Assembly: GCA_020796225.1 (NCBI GenBank)
Contig: CM036753.1
Span: 89,191,703-89,255,702, forward strand
DNA from: Arion vulgaris
Taxonomy: Eukaryota > Mollusca > Gastropoda > Stylommatophora > Arionidae
Length of the DNA: 64,000 nt
Direction: 5' to 3'
Positions 45,494-56,911 of this stretch are shown one piece after another. Position 1 is the first letter of the stretch. Each line of letters opens with the position of its first letter. A program made the position numbers and the translations under genes. A model generated the notes under the pieces. The model was given only the letters and a program-made list of their open reading frames with translations, searched no databases and was not told the DNA's origin.

Positions 45494-46042
45494 TGTTTTT
45501 CTTCTTCTTCTTCAAACGCTCCATATCGACCACTTGTTAATCTTCTTCTTCGAAAGCTCTATATCGACGACTTGTCAACCACTCTGTGTGATTTGTATGT
45601 GATCTGCGCCTAAGACCGATTATACGTTGTTCCAGTTATGCGCCTGCAAGTAGACAGTACATCCGATTTCTGCGCTGCTTTTTATTTACTAGGGTAGCAC
45701 CCTAGGGCCTACATCCGTCGCCTCTTACGACATGCATTGTAGGTTGCAGTGGTACTATTCTTTGCTTCTCTTGCAGTCCCCGGCACCACACTGGCGATTC
45801 GTTAAACTACTTTTTATGATTTGTATGTGATCTGAGCCTAAGAGTGATGTTACGTTGAGCCAGTTATGCGCCTACAGGTAGGACAGTACATCTGATTTCT
45901 GCAAAGCTTTGTATTCAATATTTACTAGGGCAGTTACCATAGACAACTACTTCACTCGCCTCTTACGACATGCCTTGTAGGTCGCAGTGTTACTATTCTT
46001 TTCTCTTTTCTCCCCTTGAGGGCCCCAGCAACTCTACAGGCG
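45494..46042 (-). mobile_element. SINE-B copy 4 (outer), interrupted by another SINE-B
   Basis: The 3' piece at 45494-45540 (TTCTTCTTCTTCAAACGCTC to CACTTGTTAA) and the rest at 45803-46042 (ACTACTTTTTATGATTTG through GCGCCTACAGGTAGGACAG, core CGCCTCTTACGACATGCC, to the head) together make one SINE-B. The inner copy sits between them. Confidence 0.8.
45541..45802 (-). mobile_element. SINE-B copy 5 (inner, complete)
   Basis: It runs from a TTC-repeat end (GAA tail) through CACTCTGTGTGATTTGTATG, CGCCTGCAAGTAGACAGTAC, core CGCCTCTTACGACATGC, to CACCACACTGGCGATTC. The flanking words TTGTTAA (left) and TTCGTTAA (right) look like a short, slightly changed duplication. Confidence 0.8.
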
Positions 46043-46702
46043 GGGTGGTTTTCCAAATAGCAAGACAACTAAAATGTAATTTGTCTAATATCTAGTCAAA
46101 TAACCATCGACTCTTATTCAATTCTGTTCCGGTCTACCCAAACATAGATATCGATCTGATATAGAAACGTCAGGTGCACATGATCTTTCATTAAATGTGA
46201 TTAAAATCATCCAATATCTAACAAATACGTCAGTCGTAATGTCTTTTAAATGCAACAAAATGTGTTAGGTCTTCACTAAAAAAAAACCTCTACTATTAAC
46301 CATATGACACGTATTCTAATTAGATTGACTCCGTTTGATTTGTTCTTTAGTTCATCTTGACGAAGATCTTCTACTGGAAAGTTAATGTAAATTTAGAAAC
46401 GATCAGTGAATCACCGAGGAGGTGTTTGCTGTAAGACAACTGCAAGGAATATACCAACTATCACACGTTCAAATGTACGTAGCTTTCATCTACATGACAA
46501 ACCCGTTTGCCAATGTCAGTAGAGATAGTCTAAGGAAGGGAATTATAACTTATTGCTGATCAAATACATTTGTCATAACAGTACAGTGACTGTATGATAG
46601 AACACGGTAAAGCGTTTCATGAAAGTGTTGAACTATCTGATCATATTCTCGTTTCAAGATGATGTAATATGAATGTGTTTTACTTACTGTATTATTTACT
46701 AG
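46043..46702. other. No recognised gene
   Basis: Nothing assigned. Confidence 0.4.
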
Positions 46703-46928
46703 TCAGGTTTTGTAGCTTATGTGGTAGTGAACTCGATCACAACCTCAAAGTAAATGATTCAAACTCCGCCACGGGCAAACTTGGAAGCAAATTAGTTCCT
46801 TGGATATAAAATAGACCACACCGTGTAGAAAGCAATGGCAAACTACTGAACGCATAAGGGGTGCCTGGAAAAATCAACGACGCATTTACTGTGGTTTATG
46901 CCGTGTAAAGGATGAGCTACGATTTTCG
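46703..46928 (+). mobile_element. SINE-C copy 4
   Basis: Head TTTGTAGCTTATGTGGTAGT with AACTCGATCACAA, B box-like GATTCAAACTCCG, then GGAAGCAAATTAGTTCC, GAAAGCAATGGCAAACTACT, CTGAACGCATAAGGGGTGCC and GTGTAAAGGATGAGC. The head matches the 17835 copy rather than the 31955 copy. Confidence 0.8.
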
Positions 46929-46934
46929 ATTTTC

Positions 46935-47285
46935 GACTATTCTATGTTGACTAATGCTTACAGTAATCGCATACAGTACATCGAGAAGCAAAGAATCAAG
47001 TAGTTTGGCCATCTAATGAGAATGGAACGACATTTACTACCATCACGTGCCTACATTAATCGACACTCAGGACGCAGAGCACGAGACAGGCCAATAATAC
47101 GATGGATAGATAACATCTCAGAGTTTGAAAGCTTACTCTGGCAAAAAAAACTGCACTGAGATGGACACCAGAGGGTAAACAAAACCATAGAAAAACTACA
47201 ACTATTTCGAGGATAACAGTATAAGAAGAAATGACAGCAATGAATCGCAGCTGGAACACAAGACAGAGGATTGTTAAGGACATAT
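46935..47285 (+). mobile_element. LINE ORF2 C-terminal fragment (same family as 60360)
   Basis: The reading gives QYIEKQRIK, then FGHLMRMERHLLPSRAY, RHSGRRARDRPIIRWIDNIS. It corresponds closely to the 60416-60832 frame. Stops and an insertion degrade the rest. Confidence 0.7.
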
Positions 47286-47335
47286 ATAAATAATGGCTTA
47301 CTTATGTGTTTCTGCTATATTCGCCAAGAGCGACA

Positions 47336-47397
47336 CAGGCTGGAGAGGGAGAGAAAGAGTGAGAGAGAGAAAGAGTGAGAGAGAGAGAGAGATGGTA
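47336..47397. repeat. GA-rich simple repeat
   Basis: GAGAGGGAGAGAAAGAGTGA followed by AGAGAGA runs. Confidence 0.85.
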
Positions 47398-48715
47398 TAA
47401 TTAATTACATTTGGTCCATACACAACTCCCGTCACATTTCTCAAATAAGTTTTCGTCTATTTTATTCTGACCTGCATCCAACAACTATGTTGAACCTCGA
47501 GAATTATTGATCAATTTGTTGTGACAACATTTTTAAATATCAGATATGTGCCTTCTAACAAATACATACATTCTAATTTAACCATCTGTCTGTTGGAGAT
47601 CGTAGAGTTCATTTTCGGAAAAAAAGAAGGAATATTTTCTCAAATGATCTCACAAAGCTTCCGTGCCACTGATGAGCGACATTTGTTGGCTTCAAATAAT
47701 GGAAATCTGTTTCATGACCTCGCTTCTCACATATAATGCGCTTTGTTCAATAACGATCACAGATACGACAGTCTTGTCACTAACACAGAAGAATAGAATT
47801 AAGGGCCCAAACTAGCAGTCTCTTTTAATTCAGAATATTTGACTAATCTAATACATGATTTAAACAAAATTAATTCCTTACTTGTAAGCCGTTGAAAATT
47901 GGACAGTTACAGTAAGTAAAAACAAAACAAATTACAACAAGAGATTAAATATCTGCTGAAAATGGTGGTATTAAAAAGCAGAAATACGATCACAATCAAG
48001 ACTATTGCTGATTTGATAGAAACAGCACCATTATTAAAGTATAAAAAAATTAACAAAACCAAATGGGTAGGTCATGTTACATGATCACCAACTAACAGTA
48101 CTCTACAACAAAAACATTATTCAGAGATAATGGTTACAAAGGCAAAGATAGTCGATGTAAATGGTAGATATAAAAAAGAAAGAAAGAACAGTAGGAAACA
48201 CCATATACTACGAGCACTCTAGGGAACATTCTAGAACTCTACCCATACTTTGAACGCTAAAAGACACAACAGAAATAAAGGGAGAGGGGGGGTGCAGAAA
48301 TTGTCCATCTGCAAATAGTAAAATATTGATATTATATTGAGAATGCGTTTTGCTGTATCAACCGTGCGTTTATTGTGGGTTTTCTGAAAATGGCGGACAG
48401 CGGCCATGACCTACCGACTCAATCTGCCGTATGCAGTAAAATTGCGTGTGCAGAAAGCTGAATTTTGTCGTGATATATGTTTCTTTCGACATTAACTGCA
48501 GTTCAAGTGATGAACAGTTTTGTGTTGACACTTTAGCGACGGCCATATGCATTTATGCTGTGCAGGTTGCTTTTTGTGGCGGTACGGTTGTTTCATTCTG
48601 GAATTTGTTCACACAAGAGACATTTGCTAGCATTTCGCGTGATTTTCGCTGGCACAGGAATGGATCAATTATGGGGTGACTCGTTGCAGTGAAGTTGGAA
48701 ACGTACATATGAACT
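47398..48715. other. No recognised gene; weak short frame
   Basis: A 23-codon frame at 48390-48461 starts GAAAATGGCGGAC, a good eukaryotic start context, but ends quickly and has no support. The region 48095-48260 faintly resembles a LINE tail. Nothing is firm. Confidence 0.35.
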
Positions 48716-49015
48716 ATGAATCTTGCTGGAATTACATTGAGAAAGAAAGAATGAAGTGGCTCGACAGCTTAATAAGAATGCAATGAAACTCCAATGTATA
48801 CAATTTTCTACAATAGAACACCAGGAACAAAAAGCGAGAGGAGGATCTCGGAAAATAAGGTTAAATGACACAGCCTAATTCTGTCTAAATGCAAAAATAA
48901 TTGTCACTCATGTCATTAATGCAGCACAAGACAAAAACAGGAATCCATGACAAACCAAAAAACCAACAACCCGGTAAAAGTGTAACGACAACAGAGAAGA
49001 AGAAGACAAGAAGTT
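48716..49015 (+). mobile_element. LINE 3' tail with (GAA)n end, second copy
   Basis: Broken frames read YIEKERMKWLDSLIRMQ and KARGGSRKIRLNDTA. The nucleotides GCACAAGACAAAAACAGGAA, CAACAACCCGGTAAAAGTG and ACGACAACAGAGAAGAAGAA match the end of the 34400 copy. Confidence 0.65.
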
Positions 49016-49327
49016 GCAATGTTATATGCAACATTTAAAAAAACATATTTATATAAAAGCAGAAAGTGAACAAAGTAAAGACTACATAACGCATTACAAA
49101 AACAGTTTAAACAAATGAAAAGTAACCATACTTTACAACATCAAGTAGATCAAAACAGCAATGCAAACCGTTTGACGTTAGATATCACAAATGTGTTCGC
49201 ATTGAAGGCATTGTTTAAAATGATGGCTATCATACTATAAATACGTTGCATATAATCTAGATTAACTGAACGATAAATATCAAGCGCAAGCATTTTTATG
49301 TACATTATATTACCATGGACCACCCTG
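49016..49327. other. No recognised feature
   Basis: Nothing assigned. Confidence 0.4.
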
Positions 49328-49918
49328 AGAGAATGACAGAGAGAGGGAGAGAAAGAAAGAGAGTGACAGAGAGAGGGAGAGAAAGAAAGAGAGTGACAGA
49401 GAGATGGAGAGAAAGAAAGAGAATGACAGAGAGAGGGAGAGAAAGAATGAGAGTGACAGAGAGAGGGAGAGAAAGAAAGAGAGTGACAGAGAGAGGGAGA
49501 GAAAGAAAGAGAGTGACAGAGAGAGGGAGAGAAAGAAAGAGAGTGACAGAGAGAGGGAGAGAAAGAAAGAGAGTGACAGAGAGAGGGAGAGAAAGAAAGA
49601 GAGTGACAGAGAGAGGGAGAGAAAGAAAGAGAGTGACAGAGAGAGGGAGAGAAAGAAAGAGAGTGACAGAGAGAGGGAGAGAAAGAAAGAGAATGACAGA
49701 GAGAGGGAGAGAAAGAAAGAGAATGACAGAGAGAGGGAGAGAAAGAAAGAGAGTGACAGAGAGAGGGAGAGAAAGAAAGAGAGTGACAGAGAGAGGGATA
49801 GTAAGAAAGAGAATGACAGAGAGAGGGAGAGAAAGAAAGAGAATGACAGAGAGAGGAGAAAGAAGAGAGTGACAGAGAGAGGGAGAGAAAGAAAGAGAGT
49901 GACAGAGAGAGGATAGTA
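49328..49918. repeat. Purine-rich minisatellite, 30-bp unit, about 19 copies
   Basis: The unit is GAGAGTGACAGAGAGAGGGA followed by GAGAAAGAAA. Because 30 is a multiple of three, long frames stay open on both strands (Arg/Glu-rich on plus, Ser/Leu-rich on minus). These are repeat artefacts. Confidence 0.95.
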
Positions 49919-50203
49919 AGAAAAGGATTGTTTCCCAAAAACTAGATACAGACAAAAAGAACTGACACATATACACAAGAGTGAAACACATCGTTTTTCG
50001 TTTGTTTAAGGCAATACACATCCGATACTGCAATCTGCTCATATTATATGGTTTATACGTACAATTTATATACACTGAGTGCCACAATATTAGCATAGCT
50101 AGCGCATATATATATATATTTACGTTTACATAGCCAGCGTAGATATTGTTTAGTTTACACAGTTGAAACTTAATGTGTGTTGGAAATGTTAGTACCGTAA
50201 TCA
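49919..50203. other. No recognised feature
   Basis: Nothing assigned. Confidence 0.4.
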
Positions 50204-50424
50204 CGAACTTATTTACAATAAAACAATAAATATTTATTGGTTAGTTACACAGAATATCCTTAATATATTTAAGTTCTCATTGTCTCAACAAATATTCATG
50301 CAGTATAGTAAACTCGAACTTATTTATAATACAAGAATAAATATGTATTGGTTAGTTACACAGAATATCCCTAGTACATCTTAGTTCTCATTGCCTCAAC
50401 AAATATTCATGCAGTATGGTAAAC
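50204..50424. repeat. Tandem duplication, 111-bp unit, two copies
   Basis: CGAACTTATTTA at 50204 and 50315 begins two units that share TTGGTTAGTTACACAGAAT and CAACAAATATTCATGCAGT, with about ten differences. Confidence 0.85.
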
Positions 50425-50865
50425 ACGAATCTCTCCGACGATAATAAAGAAATGAAATTCATTTCTCTTTCCGTGAGTCCATGTCGACAAGTAGAGATTA
50501 ACATAAACATAATAAACATTATGTTCCCATTCCTCATTACATATGTTGGTGACTTTATTTTTTGAGTTCAGGCTACCTAAAGTACATTATTCTCTCTTCT
50601 TGTTCTCTTTCACTGTTTCTCTCTCTCTCTCGCGATCACCACCCAGACCATGTACCAGACCTCCCCATAAATTCTGTTCATGTGGAAATATGATTCATGC
50701 AGCCTTAGCATTGGTGAGTTTTACGTCACATCTTCAGCACCATTTGGAGAAGCTCTGGTGCTTGTCCTTTGGCGATGTGTTCGGTTTCAGCCAGCGTTTA
50801 CTCGGTTCGCTCTCCGTTCTGTAGCCATCTAGTTTTTTTTACGGTGTGGTATAGCTAGTCCCTCG
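50425..50865. other. Unassigned, partly GC-richer stretch
   Basis: 50630-50830 is visibly richer in GC and has a 93-residue open plus frame from 50543, but no domain, signal or splice pattern I can defend. It could be a host exon or an unknown repeat. Confidence 0.3.
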
Positions 50866-50965
50866 TCCAAACCTCCTTAGTCGCCTCTTACGACATGCGT
50901 GGCAGGTAACAGTGGTTCTGTTCTTTACACCCAATTTGAGCCCTAGTAACCACTAGGGCGGTTCA
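50866..50965 (-). mobile_element. SINE-A fragment (head and core only)
   Basis: AAACCTCCTTAGTCGCCTCT, ACGACATGCGTGGCAGGTAA, CAGTGGTTCTGTTCTTTACA and GTAACCACTAGGGCGG are the head half of SINE-A. The 3' half is missing, the reverse of the usual 5' truncation, so a later deletion is likely. Confidence 0.8.
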
Positions 50966-52720
50966 CTGTTTCAAGTAAGTTTATTAATTGTTTCAATCCT
51001 CCTCTTTCAAGTGTATGTCTAATTTCAATTATCAATGTGTCATCTCGGCATGGAAGGGTTGGATGTAAGGACACTCTGACACACTATGTTCCTTGTTCTT
51101 ATTTTACACTCTTATTCTAGACCCTATCATGTCCACTACCTGATGTTTCCCTCGCAATTGTATTTATGTATTTTACTTGTTCCCCTGTATTCTACCAACA
51201 TTCGAAGATGGGTTTAGACAGTATCTGACCAACACGTTTAATTATGTTTTCTAATTTCTATCTGCCAGAGTAGTTCTATTTTCCCTTGTAGTTGTTGAAG
51301 TACTTGTTTATTAGATATTATATTCATCTTTTATGATACTCGCATTATTCTTATTTTATATTTATATTTCGTATGTTTCATTTCTTATCTTCATTTGCTA
51401 TTTCATTGATAATGTTTTCGTTTCAGACAACAATGATGAATATACGTAGCAATTGCCAAGTCTTATCGTTTGTATAGTTGTTATTTGTTTGGATGTCTAA
51501 AACACTTTTCATATTGTTAAATATGTAGTCGGCTGATTTTATTCTCTTCATAACGTCATCTTCTCATCTGCAATCTTCTGTTATTAACTGTACTAATTTG
51601 ATGTAAAATTACGTTAATGAAATATAACTAATCAGACAATGACAGTACAATAAGTAAAACTGACAGATATTAAATGCATCAATAATAGATAGAAAACGCT
51701 GTAAAATAACTAAAACTCACAGATATTAAATGCATCAATAATAGAAAGAAAACTCAGGCTAGGAACACATGAACTATACTTTATGTTTTTGGTCAATACG
51801 AATAGTGGTGCAACTCCAATCTTGACCGTGTTGTTATGTCCATTACTGCATTTTTCGGGTGATCCATAGGAGGCTTTTTTTCTGGAACTAAGGAGCTCGT
51901 GTTTTGTGCAATACTCTAGGCAAACGGTGTGCGATTTCTACGAGGATGGGTTGAGCTCGATAAGGAAACCCGATGGAATGGAGTCAATCCCGTCAAGAAA
52001 GTGAAGAAAAGCAGAAGAAAAGAATGTGGCTGCTCATAAACAATTGCTTTCCTGAGTTTTTTAAGCATGTATCAGTGGTTTACTTTATTTCAAAACAAAG
52101 ACTCATCTAACATTAGATTCAATTCGCTTGCTCTGAGTAATTCATTTAAATATATCGATTTAAATTCTAGTGAATATTATTGTCTGCAATTCGACTGAAT
52201 ATTAATAACATATACAGTAGGCCTCGTCAATACAGATAGTCGATAGAATTGTAAGGCAGGACAGGGACGACTCAGCTCCATTTGTGAATATAAAGCCCAC
52301 TACAGGAGTGACATTCTCTGTCCCAATTCTTAAACCCAAATGATTGCAGGTCTCTTGATATGGATTTGCATCCTAGAATAAATATTATTTTTATTTTTTT
52401 GTGTAATCAAACGTTTTAGTTCACTTTGCCATCTCCCCTTTTATCAGGTACATTTCTCTTTGACAACTGTTTTCCATGAGCATTTGTTTATGTCACAAGC
52501 TTTCATATCTTCCTTACAGACAACATAATACCGAATTTGAAGTCTTTCTATAGATCAGCTCTTCATAAAGGAACTTCTTCTGAACTCAACCGTCTTTAAT
52601 GTACTAAATTTTACCCATCCACCGGAGATGTCAATGCATGTTGAAGGAATTTTCTCTGGCAGAACAAGCTTCTACTAAAGAAACAGTATCAATGCACGTT
52701 TCCCAAGACCTAAAATGGAC
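50966..52720. other. No recognised gene
   Basis: AT-rich. Nothing assigned. A moderately GC-balanced stretch at 51760-52020 could be an unidentified repeat. Confidence 0.4.
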
Positions 52721-52824
52721 TGATGATTCATGAGTCTGCCTGAAGTTCTGTGGGATGCCGATATGTTAACTGATGATTCATGAGTCTGCCTGAAGTTCTG
52801 TGGGATGCCGATATGTTAACTGAT
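52721..52824. repeat. Tandem duplication, 50-bp unit, two copies
   Basis: TGATGATTCATGAGTCTGCC followed by TGAAGTTCTGTGGGATGCCG occurs at 52721 and 52771 without visible differences, so it is recent. Confidence 0.9.
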
Positions 52825-53395
52825 AACATATAAATCGGATCCATGTTATTAGTCAAGCTGTTACATTATACGAGTGTTAAAATAACTAACCATGTTAAAT
52901 TTAACATATACAGGCTGAAAACAACCGAAGCGTTAATACCGCCAACATTAGTACGTTGACACGGAAACAAATATACAACATTACAGTAGTGAAACACATA
53001 AAAACAAAGTAAGGCAATTTTAGAAAGTACAAAAACAATATACTTCACTGCTGTTCACCACTGCGGAAATCTATGTATATGGTGGCGTTATTAACTGTGG
53101 TGTATACTGATTTCTGATGTAGATGAGAGAGGGATGTAAAATACGCATTAATACTGTTGATAGTGGATGACAAAATATACACAGCGATAGATAGAAAACG
53201 CGTTCAATATCATTGCCAGTTATTTTCAAGGAGTATATTGACAAATGTTTCAAATGATAATTCATTTATAAAGCAGTCTTAGTGTATGTCAGGAAGGGTT
53301 AGAGATAAATACGTATATTGTATTTTCCCAGGCGGATGATATAATTTGTTGTTCACTCTTACCGTTAAGCGTAGTGGTGGAAGCTTTAATTTAAG
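52825..53395. other. No recognised feature
   Basis: AT-rich. Nothing assigned. Confidence 0.4.
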
Positions 53396-53695
53396 TTCCA
53401 GGGCCAGATGAGTCGCCCTTATTGTGGTATATCCATGTTTATTTTGTGTGACATTGATATTAACATCCCTTTTTTTCTTGGTCTTCCCTTGGCTATGGTA
53501 CCAGATCCTTTTTTATTGTATGCTATTATTGGTGGTTGGTTGTATTCCATTCTCATTAAATGTCCGAACAACTGCATTTGGTTGTGGTTCAATATAATCG
53601 ACGCATGGAGTTATGCCCACTCTGCTTCTGATGTCCTCGTTACGTAGTTTATCTTTCCTGGTTCCCCCATCCGCCTTCCTCGATCATTTCACTTC
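53396..53695 (-). mobile_element. Decayed LINE ORF2 C-terminal fragment
   Basis: In broken minus frames a RGHQKQSGHNSMRRLY-like reading corresponds to the ENIRSIVGTIPCIQYIE region of the 60360 copy, followed by decayed C-terminal sequence. Identified by position-by-position resemblance only. Confidence 0.5.
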
Positions 53696-53697
53696 CC

Positions 53698-53895
53698 ATA
53701 TGGTGAGCTCTTTTTGGCGTGTTGTTATCAGGAAGCAAGTAAATAAGTACATTATCATATTGAATGTCAATGTAATATAACTTAAATAGTATACCCAGTG
53801 TTGGTACTTATCAAAGCTTCAAACTGGATTTGAAATATATATTTTGTAATTAACTTATTTACTTATAAATTAAAAACATCAATCATAAATATGAT
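53698..53895. other. No recognised feature
   Basis: Nothing assigned. Confidence 0.4.
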
Positions 53896-53897
53896 AT

Positions 53898-55645
53898 CAT
53901 CATCAAATAGCTTGCGCTGAGCAGAACTTTGTTACACCAACAGTTCTTTGAAATGTTTCTATTTCATATGCTACATGTACCGCATCTGCAACCGTCATGT
54001 GCAAATCATCAGTTACATCCTTAAACCACCTTCTCCGTGGTCTTCCTCTTCGCCTCTTTACTGGGATGCCTCCTTCCATGATGGTCTTCTCCAACCTTTC
54101 GTCTTTTTCTTTGTCCAAAATGCATCAATTGTATTTTTCTTATTCATATCATGAGCCAGATTTCTTTGATTGTGGGTTCTTTCTGGATAGATCTATTTGT
54201 TCTCTTCTCTGTCTGTGCTATACGGAGCACTCATCTGCAACACATTTAAAAGCACATACATATCTGTCCACTACTTTATTAAATGTCCATGCTTCACACC
54301 CACACTTTGTTACTGGAAATATGCATGTTTTGTTATTCTGTTCTTTGTTTTCCCATCAGTTCCATTCCGTAGTGTACACAGTTATTTCATTTGTTTTGGT
54401 CAATGCAATGTGCGTTCTTTTTACAATTGATTTCATTTCCATTTCTTGTTAGTAGTAAACAGAGATATTCAAAACTTTTAACATTTTCTATTTCTGTCCT
54501 TTCATAGAAAAACACAATTTTCTTTTGCTTGTTTTATCCGTTGTCATTATTTTTGTTTTTGTCACATTGAAATGTAGATTTAGTTTTTTCCCTTTTCCTT
54601 GCACTTCCATTATTAATGTTGAAATGCCTTTCTGGGAAATCGACAGTAACTCTGCATCGTCAGCATATCTTAGATCAGGTCTCTCTTCCCTAGCTACAAA
54701 AAAGATCGTATTGTTCTTGTCCGCTATCTTCCGTATTAAAAAGACAAGGCGCCATAATGTAACCTTGTCTAACGCTTTGTCTTATGTCAAACCAATCTGA
54801 AGTATCATTGCGTGTTCTTACAACCGCCATTTGATCACCGCCATTTGATCCAGACAGCGAAGTCCTCACAAGAGCAAAGATCCCAAGCGTCAACACCCTG
54901 TTGCAGAAGGCCCAACTGAGATGGGTCGGTCACGTTGCTCGAATGCCTGATAAACGCATCCCAAAACAGTTGATGTATGGCGAGCTTGAAGGGGCAGACG
55001 TTTAGCTGGTGGACAGAAAAACGCTTTAAAGACACTCTTAAAGTGTCTCTGAAATGCTTCGATATAGACAATACGTGCTGGGAATCCTTGCGCAAGATCG
55101 CCAAATGTGGCGCTGTAACAACAAAAGAGGAACCCGAATAGCTGAGAATCATCGTATTGTTGAGTCACAGAGAAAACGAGCAGCGCGAAAAGACAGAGCA
55201 CACAACACGCACATGTCTAACCTTGATCATGTATGCCCCACCTGTGGTCGGGGATTCTGTTCTAGGATTGGACTCTACAGTCACCTCCGCACACACCAGA
55301 GAGGTGCAACAGTACACGTCTGAGATTGTTGTCATCATCGCTTGCGATGGACGGCTATTTATTATTTGATCACTATAAAGTGTTATCATGATCTGCATTA
55401 AATGTAATGGAAATCCCATTTCTGTCATTATTTTCTACAATTACTGATGTTCTAGGCAATCAAATGCATTTGAGTAGTCAATAAAGCATGAGTATAAATC
55501 TGCATTATAATCGCTATATTTTTCTATTATTGTTCTCATTTTAAATATATGTTCACGTGTACCTCTCTGTATGACATACTGGTAATATGACATACTTGTT
55601 GTCAATACACTATGTGTTGCTATTTCACAAATGTGTTCCACATCT
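53898..55645 (-). mobile_element. RTE-a LINE with RT palm, interrupted by another LINE tail
   Basis: The longest RTE-a copy. From 55645 down come RT fingers RGTREHIFKMRTIIEK, motif A ICFIDY-like CFIDYSNAFDCLEH, then the interruption at 54839-55363, then SDWFDIRQSVRQG, YADD (54656-54667) with both Asp present, and a thumb segment. The C-terminal motif VKRRRGRPRRRWFKDVTDD lies in 54118-53903. The 3' end at 53898 carries GAT repeats. Several frameshifts and an extra stretch between APCLFN and YADD show decay. Without the interruption the two RT halves join in the same frame. Confidence 0.85.
54839..55363 (+). mobile_element. LINE 3' tail with C2H2 finger, inserted in RTE-a
   Basis: The plus-strand reading gives LLQKAQLRWVGHVARMPDKR, IPKQLMYGELEG, then after shifts WRCNNKRGTRIAEN and a C-terminal zinc finger CPTCGRGFCSRIGLYSHLRT plus His (near 55235-55300): Cys-x2-Cys then His-x3-His spacing. 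It ends in GATGGACGGCTATTTATT. ATTTGATCAC flanks it at 54829-54838 and 55364-55373, an exact 10-bp target duplication. The zinc finger presumably belongs to the LINE ORF2 end, not a host transcription factor. Confidence 0.85.
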
Positions 55646-55647
55646 TC

Positions 55648-56245
55648 TTCTTCAGCGATATCTGGTCTTAGTTTACTTTGGACCAAAAATTGGGTAGTCC
55701 GCTTCAGGTCTCTCAGGTTCCCCCTAAGCTTAGTTTTTTTTAGGTCAACTGGGTGTGGTCACATGTTGCTTCTCAGCTCACAAAGGTGAGGGAAGTTAAC
55801 ATGTTATGCGCTGTTGTTTATTCCGCTTGCTAACACCGGCAGAGAACTGTTTGACGTGTTCCTAGTCTTTGTAAGTTTGTGTTGAGATTGCAGTGTGCAG
55901 TACGTTGGCGTAATATAATGACCTGGTCTGTTCTGTATAGCTCTTTCAGTAAGTCTTTCCATAATCATATCCAGTGTTTGTCTTCCAGTCTATTTCATTT
56001 TTTCTTTGTATGATAGTTTTGACCTCTTAAAAAGACAGGGGTTTGTACACTTTTTTCTTCGGCACTGACTTCCTTAGCCAAACATCGGCACTCTCATTGC
56101 ATGCAGTGCCACAGTGAGATGGAATCCACTGCAAATACGTTTCCGCCATTTTTTGTCAGTTTAACAAGCTCTCTTTCTAGGTTATGTACTTTGCTGTCAG
56201 CAAATGTAGCCTCCAGTGCTTGTTTAGCAGACAGTGTCTAAAAAT
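55648..56245 (-). mobile_element. LINE-2x 3' fragment (RNase H end and tail)
   Basis: It aligns base for base with 23575-24190: CTTCTTCTTCAGCGATATCT, GGTCAACTGGGTGTGGTC, TTTCCATAATCATATCCAGT, CCACAGTGAGATGGAATCCA. In translation it holds the last RNase H segment and the C-terminal Cys/His region, with indels. It is 5'-truncated near 56245 and ends with (GAA)n, as the full copy does. It directly abuts the RTE-a copy. Confidence 0.85.
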
Positions 56246-56737
56246 GAGTCTAATTTACAAAGCATAGTTATATGAAATATGTCATATATATATAGCACAC
56301 ACAAGACAGTAAAATATAAATATATCAATAAGGCCAAATCTGTATGTCTACTGAGTAAAATATACAGTTTGTGTCTATTATGATAACATTCATACGTAGC
56401 AATAGTTCATGGTTCATTTGACATTAAATCTAAGACAGTTTGATTTGCGTTTTTGTCTTTTGTTTTGATAATATTACATTGAGACTCATAAAAGAGGTCA
56501 TAAATATAATAATTGTTTATACATATGCATATTATAGGCGAAACACATGCCAACACGTACAATATGTTTAGCAAGATGAAATTTAAAAATGTCGATATGT
56601 GCCTTTTTGACATTTGCAAAATGACAGATTCGCAATTTTTCTATACGAATTTAACACAGGAGAGTCAGGACAATTTTTACAGGATGTTAATAGACATGTC
56701 TTCTTACTGTTCTATGGTGGACACCTGGTTAATTCTG
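56246..56737. other. No recognised gene
   Basis: AT-rich. The 56513-56917 frame runs into the following repeat. Confidence 0.4.
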
Positions 56738-56911
56738 TTTTCTCTCTCAGCAAAATTATTTTCTCTCACGGCAAAATTCTTTTCTCTCTCGACAACATTC
56801 TTTTCTCTCTCGGCAAAATTCTTTTCTCTCTTGGCAAAATTCTTTTCTCTCTCGGCAAAATTCTTTTCTCTCTCCGCAAAATTCTTTTCTCTCTCGGCAA
56901 AATTCTTTACA
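56738..56911. repeat. Minisatellite, 21-bp unit, about 8 copies
   Basis: The unit is CGGCAAAATTCTTTTCTCTC plus T, with variants ACGG, CGACAACA and TTGG at the ends. The multiple-of-three period keeps two plus-strand frames open. Confidence 0.9.

Noticed and set aside
48390..48461. Short frame starting AAAATGGCGGAC
   Set aside because: Good start context but only 23 codons, and no convincing donor site or homology. Could only be settled with RNA data.
49150..50204. Overlapping 170-300 residue frames on both strands
   Set aside because: Product of the 30-bp purine minisatellite, whose period is a multiple of three. Arg/Glu and Ser/Leu repeats mirror each other.
55054..55323. Host C2H2 zinc-finger gene
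   Set aside because: The finger is fused to LINE C-terminal motifs, recurs at 62180-62535 with the same 3' DNA, and is bounded by a target-site duplication.
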